From an uncultured candidate division WPS-2 bacterium (GTDB lineage Bacteria > Vulcanimicrobiota > Vulcanimicrobiia > Vulcanimicrobiales > Vulcanimicrobiaceae), in NCBI GenBank assembly GCA_937927945.1, contig CALEYW010000011.1, forward strand, positions 1 through 7,099: 7,099 nucleotides of DNA, given 5' to 3'. Shown here one piece after another: positions 5,011 to 7,099 of this stretch; the first letter of the stretch is position 1, and each line of letters starts with the position of its first letter. A program made the position numbers and the translations under genes. Below the pieces are notes generated by a model. That model was given only the letters and a program-made list of their open reading frames with translations. It did no database searches and had not been told where the DNA came from.

Positions 5011-6318
5011 TCAGGGGCTGTTGCAGCCGTGGGCGAGGAGGGTCGCGCCCGTCCCGCCCTTCACGAGCGCCCGCCCTTCGGCGTCGCGTTCGTTTTCGGC
5101 CGTCGCGGACGCGATGTCAACGGTTTTTCCGTGACGCCGTATCGCGACGGCGGCGCACATTTGGTCCGGAACGGTCGAGGAGAACTGCACGTGTACCGTG
5201 CACGAAGCGCCGTGCGTCTTCGCGTTGCAATCGTTGACGGCGTCGGTCATCGCCGCCCCTTGCGAGTCGCGGTCCCGCGCGAGCGCCGCGTAGGTTCCTC
5301 GTGCATCGAGCGCGATCGCGCCGAAGCGTCCGCCACCGAAACTCGTAACCGGCGGAGGCGCCACTCGAGCCACGCTCTGCGGAACGGGCGTCGGCGTGAC
5401 GAGCACCACCACCGGGGTCGGCGTCGGGACCGGCGTCGCGGTCGGGGCAGGACTCGGGGAGGGCGTCGGCACCGGGCTGGAGGTAGCACTCGGCGCCTTG
5501 TGGTGCGTGAGTGCGGCGATCGCGGCCGCGCCGAGCAGGAAGCCCAACACGCCGCTTTCGGCGTTCGAACTGGAGCTGGAGCTGGTCGTTGTTCCGGACG
5601 AAGACGTGCTATTGCATACGGATTCTACCACCGTGGCGTTCGACGCGCCGAGCCTCGAGATCGCATCTCTCTTCGCAACATCGCGGGTGTTCCCGTGACC
5701 GTCTTTCCACGTCCCCTGATTCACGTCTTCCGCCAGCGCGCCGCACACGTTGTTGTGGATCTTCACCGCCGCGACGCAATCGTTCTGGCCGAGCGCGTTG
5801 CAGCGCGAAATCGCCCGCGTGTCTGCCGCCGACTGCGAGCTGAAATCCCACGATCCGGCATGCTTTCCGGTGCTCGGCGAGATCGCGATCGCTCCATAAC
5901 GGCTCTGCGCAGCCCCGAACCCGGAGCTGTTGCTTCCACCGCCCGAGTTATTGTTGCAAACCGTCTCGACGACGGTCCCGTTCGACGACCCGAGATTCGC
6001 GAGCGCGTTCGAGCTTGCTTCACTGCGCGTGTTTCCGTGACCGTCCTTCCAAGTTCCGCGCGACGTATCCTGGGCCAGCGCACCGCACATCCGATTGTGG
6101 ATCATGACGGTGGCGATGCAATCGCTCGGACCGAGCGCGTTGCATCGCGAGATCGCCCGTTGATCAGCTGCGGTTTGCGAGGTGAAGTCCCACGATCCGG
6201 CGTGTTTCCCGGTACTGGGCGAGATCGCGATCGCACCGTAGAGGTTGTCGGCGCCGGCCGGCACGACCGGCCCGAGCGCGAGCACGATAGTGCAGACAAC
6301 GGCCACGATGTAACGCAT
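5011..6318 (-). CDS. secreted protein with three DUF4189-like domains
   Basis: This 435-residue protein starts at ATG 6318, chosen because it opens a clean signal peptide (MRYIVAVVCTIVLALGPVVP, cleavage near AGA-DN at 24); the upstream in-frame extension is not protein-like and no clear ribosome binding site is seen. Domains 1 (about 26-121) and 2 (about 140-235) are near-copies opening with YGAIAISPSTGKHAGSWDF. Each has four Cys with identical spacing (59, 67, 78, 121 and 173, 181, 192, 235). A Ser-rich stretch, a hydrophobic segment (256-270) and a Pro/Thr linker (about 280-325) follow. Domain 3 (331-432) opens RFGAIALDARG and keeps four Cys (364, 373, 388, 432). DUF4189 has no established function. 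The hydrophobic segment is short for a membrane span. Two disulfides per domain is inference. Confidence 0.85.
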   Translation of the reverse strand: MRYIVAVVCTIVLALGPVVPAGADNLYGAIAISPSTGKHAGSWDFTSQTAADQRAISRCNALGPSDCIATVMIHNRMCGALAQDTSRGTWKDGHGNTRSEASSNALANLGSSNGTVVETVCNNNSGGGSNSSGFGAAQSRYGAIAISPSTGKHAGSWDFSSQSAADTRAISRCNALGQNDCVAAVKIHNNVCGALAEDVNQGTWKDGHGNTRDVAKRDAISRLGASNATVVESVCNSTSSSGTTTSSSSSSNAESGVLGFLLGAAAIAALTHHKAPSATSSPVPTPSPSPAPTATPVPTPTPVVVLVTPTPVPQSVARVAPPPVTSFGGGRFGAIALDARGTYAALARDRDSQGAAMTDAVNDCNAKTHGASCTVHVQFSSTVPDQMCAAVAIRRHGKTVDIASATAENERDAEGRALVKGGTGATLLAHGCNSP

Positions 6319-6426
6319 CGCGGAAGAATGATTGCTCGAGAGCCTCAACGCAAAGTCTCCCCGTAACAAGAACGCGACGGCAGCGAGTGACGATGGCGGC
6401 CTCACTACGACGCCTTCGGGCAGGGA

Positions 6427-6444
6427 CCCTCCCCCGGGGTAGGG
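6427..6444. promoter_or_regulatory. 18-bp palindrome upstream of the DUF4189 gene
   Basis: CCCTCCCCCGGGGTAGGG is a contiguous inverted repeat with 8 of 9 pairs matching. It lies 108 bp before the DUF4189 start codon. A contiguous 18-bp dyad of this kind is typical of a dimeric regulator's operator, but I cannot assign a regulator, and the GC-rich background raises the chance expectation. Confidence 0.4.
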
Positions 6445-6455
6445 GGCCACCGGAA

Positions 6456-6483
6456 CTAGGAGCCCGGGAGGCGTACTCCCTAG
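6456..6483. other. imperfect inverted repeat
   Basis: CTAGG-AG (6456-6462) pairs with CT-C-CCTAG (6476-6483) with one bulged C, around a 13-nt loop. Together with the palindrome 12 bp away it makes the upstream region of the DUF4189 gene rich in dyads. The function is unknown. Confidence 0.3.
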
Positions 6484-6545
6484 CGTGATCTTTCAGCCCG
6501 AGTACAAAACGGAACCGCTCGACCGTCGCCAGCGTCGCCATTGGC

Positions 6546-6650
6546 ATGGCCCAAAGCTTCTACGAGCCGTTCGCGCGCTGGCTCTTCGGGTTTTTTCGAC
6601 CGTTGTCAGAGGGGGTGCTCTGGACGCGCGTCGCCGCAGAGCTCCTTTGA
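6546..6650 (+). CDS. possible 34-residue hydrophobic/aromatic peptide
   Basis: ATG 6546 to TGA 6648-6650 encodes MAQSFYEPFARWLFGFFRPL followed by SEGVLWTRVAAELL. The composition (Phe, Trp, Leu with Arg, and a Pro kink) is amphipathic and protein-like, but there is no ribosome binding site and no recognised family. It could be a small membrane-associated peptide, the tail of a lost gene, or chance in GC-rich DNA. Confidence 0.2.
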   Translation: MAQSFYEPFARWLFGFFRPLSEGVLWTRVAAELL

Positions 6651-6893
6651 GCCTTAGCCGAACGCGCGGAGGTTGTCGCACATCTCGGGTAGCGCCTCGC
6701 TGACTGGGCTACACGTTGGCGATGCCTTCGAGAACTTTCGCTTGCTCCTTCCGCGTATTTCAGCCCATCGTACACGTTGCTCCAAGTCCGCCCCGCGCAT
6801 CACATCGTCAATCGAGCAGGTTCAGAGATGCAAATCGCCATGAATTCATTGTGAGCGCGACGGGCTCGAGATCCGCCACGTCTCCCCCCAACG

Positions 6894-6924
6894 AAAAAAG
6901 TCGCCTGAATAGAGACGACCTTTT
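6894..6924 (-). terminator. intrinsic terminator after the tRNA-Asn copy
   Basis: On the minus strand AAAAGGTCG (6924-6916) pairs with CGACTTTT, with one bulged G, and the transcript then runs into six Ts (6899-6894). It begins 13 nt past the CCA end of the tRNA copy at 6937, the usual layout for a tRNA gene terminator. On the plus strand it also ends in TTTT and could work in both directions. Confidence 0.6.
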
Positions 6925-6936
6925 CCTCGTAAGACG

Positions 6937-7003
6937 TGGCTCCCGGAGTTGGACTCGAACCACGACCCGCTGATTAACAGTCAGCGGCCGTTTGGCCCAC
7001 GGA
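6937..7003 (-). tRNA. tRNA-Asn(GTT), imperfect or degraded copy
   Basis: The minus strand shows a complete anticodon arm, GCTGA-CTGTTAA-TCAGC with anticodon GTT (6985-6969), a TTCGAGT T loop, the 3' acceptor strand TCCGGGA, discriminator G and CCA (6939-6937). Compared with the 1812-1856 copy, one base is missing from the T stem (CGTGG against CCAAC pairs only 3 of 5), and the 5' side is not a normal D arm: TTGGCCCAC occurs twice (6992-7000 and 7004-7012), and the best 5' acceptor (TCCGTGG from 7003) pairs 5 of 7 with a D arm about 8 nt too short. It is a tRNA-Asn locus as judged by anticodon arm and terminator, but as read it may be a pseudogene or contain base-call errors. Confidence 0.45.
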
Positions 7004-7099
7004 TTGGCCCACCAACGCGTTCATCAAGGGCGTCACGGGATGACACTAGGAGTTCGTCTGACTTGACGTTGCGCAGTTGCGGATTTGGGATGGCTTATG

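Larger units (their letters stand above)
6319..6893. other. long, mostly non-coding stretch between the DUF4189 gene and the tRNA-Asn locus
   Basis: Apart from the palindrome, the inverted repeat and the doubtful peptide, I see no gene here. A 48-codon minus-strand frame (6800-6654, starting MRGADLEQRVRWAEI) has no ribosome binding site or recognised family and is more likely a remnant or chance. No confident promoter hexamers stand before the DUF4189 start. Confidence 0.5.

Noticed and set aside
5029..6366. 445-codon plus-strand open frame
   Set aside because: Antisense shadow of the DUF4189 gene, Arg-rich and without signal peptide or motif.
6560..6775. 71-codon minus-strand frame starting MYDGLKYAEG
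   Set aside because: No ribosome binding site; after the first residues it becomes Arg/Ser-rich and looks like non-coding DNA.
7063..7091. Possible plus-strand promoter starting at TTGACG near the window end
   Set aside because: The hexamer 17 bp downstream (TGGGAT) is a poor -10 and no gene follows within the window.
1..7099. CRISPR array, toxin-antitoxin or restriction system
   Set aside because: No regularly spaced repeats, cas-like frames, or paired small toxin/antitoxin frames were seen on either strand.

Overview
The window is high-GC bacterial DNA with no taxonomic marker gene. Two secreted proteins without a known function, one with proline/threonine-rich linkers and DUF4189-type repeats, would fit an environmental, uncultured-type lineage such as Eremiobacterota, but that is only a weak inference. 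The coding content is a mobile-element scar between two resident genes that both read on the minus strand.

Layout. (1) 50-1651, minus: a secreted protein with a C-terminal TPR pair. It is preceded by a strong ribosome binding site, two hairpins and the 3' half of a tRNA-Asn gene (1812-1856). (2) 1855-4394: an IS3-family element, cut into the anticodon loop of that tRNA half, with matching 13-bp inverted ends. It is itself split by a complete IS110-family element (about 1986-3247) that landed in codons 15-16 of orfA. Without the IS110 the IS3 would be about 1,280 bp. Its orfA and orfB carry three single-base frameshifts. (3) 4457-4921: two gene stumps, the N-terminus of a VOC/glyoxalase-fold protein and the N-terminal DNA-binding part of a phage-type tyrosine recombinase. 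(4) 5011-6318, minus: a secreted protein with three DUF4189-like domains. (5) 6319-7099: mostly non-coding, with a palindrome, a terminator and a second, imperfect tRNA-Asn copy (about 6937-7003) in the same orientation as the first.

The most notable system is the IS110 element. Its non-coding left end reads as a bridge RNA with two closed loops. The four guide segments expected of an IS110 bridge RNA can each be matched by eye to the expected DNA: left target, right target, right element end and left element end. The two cores come out as CT (1986-1987) and GT (3246-3247), and joining them would restore the orfA reading frame. The element ends also carry separated -35-like and -10-like hexamers that would come together in a circular form. 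The transposase is full length with its DEDD and C-terminal serine motifs, so this copy looks potentially active even though its IS3 host is decayed.
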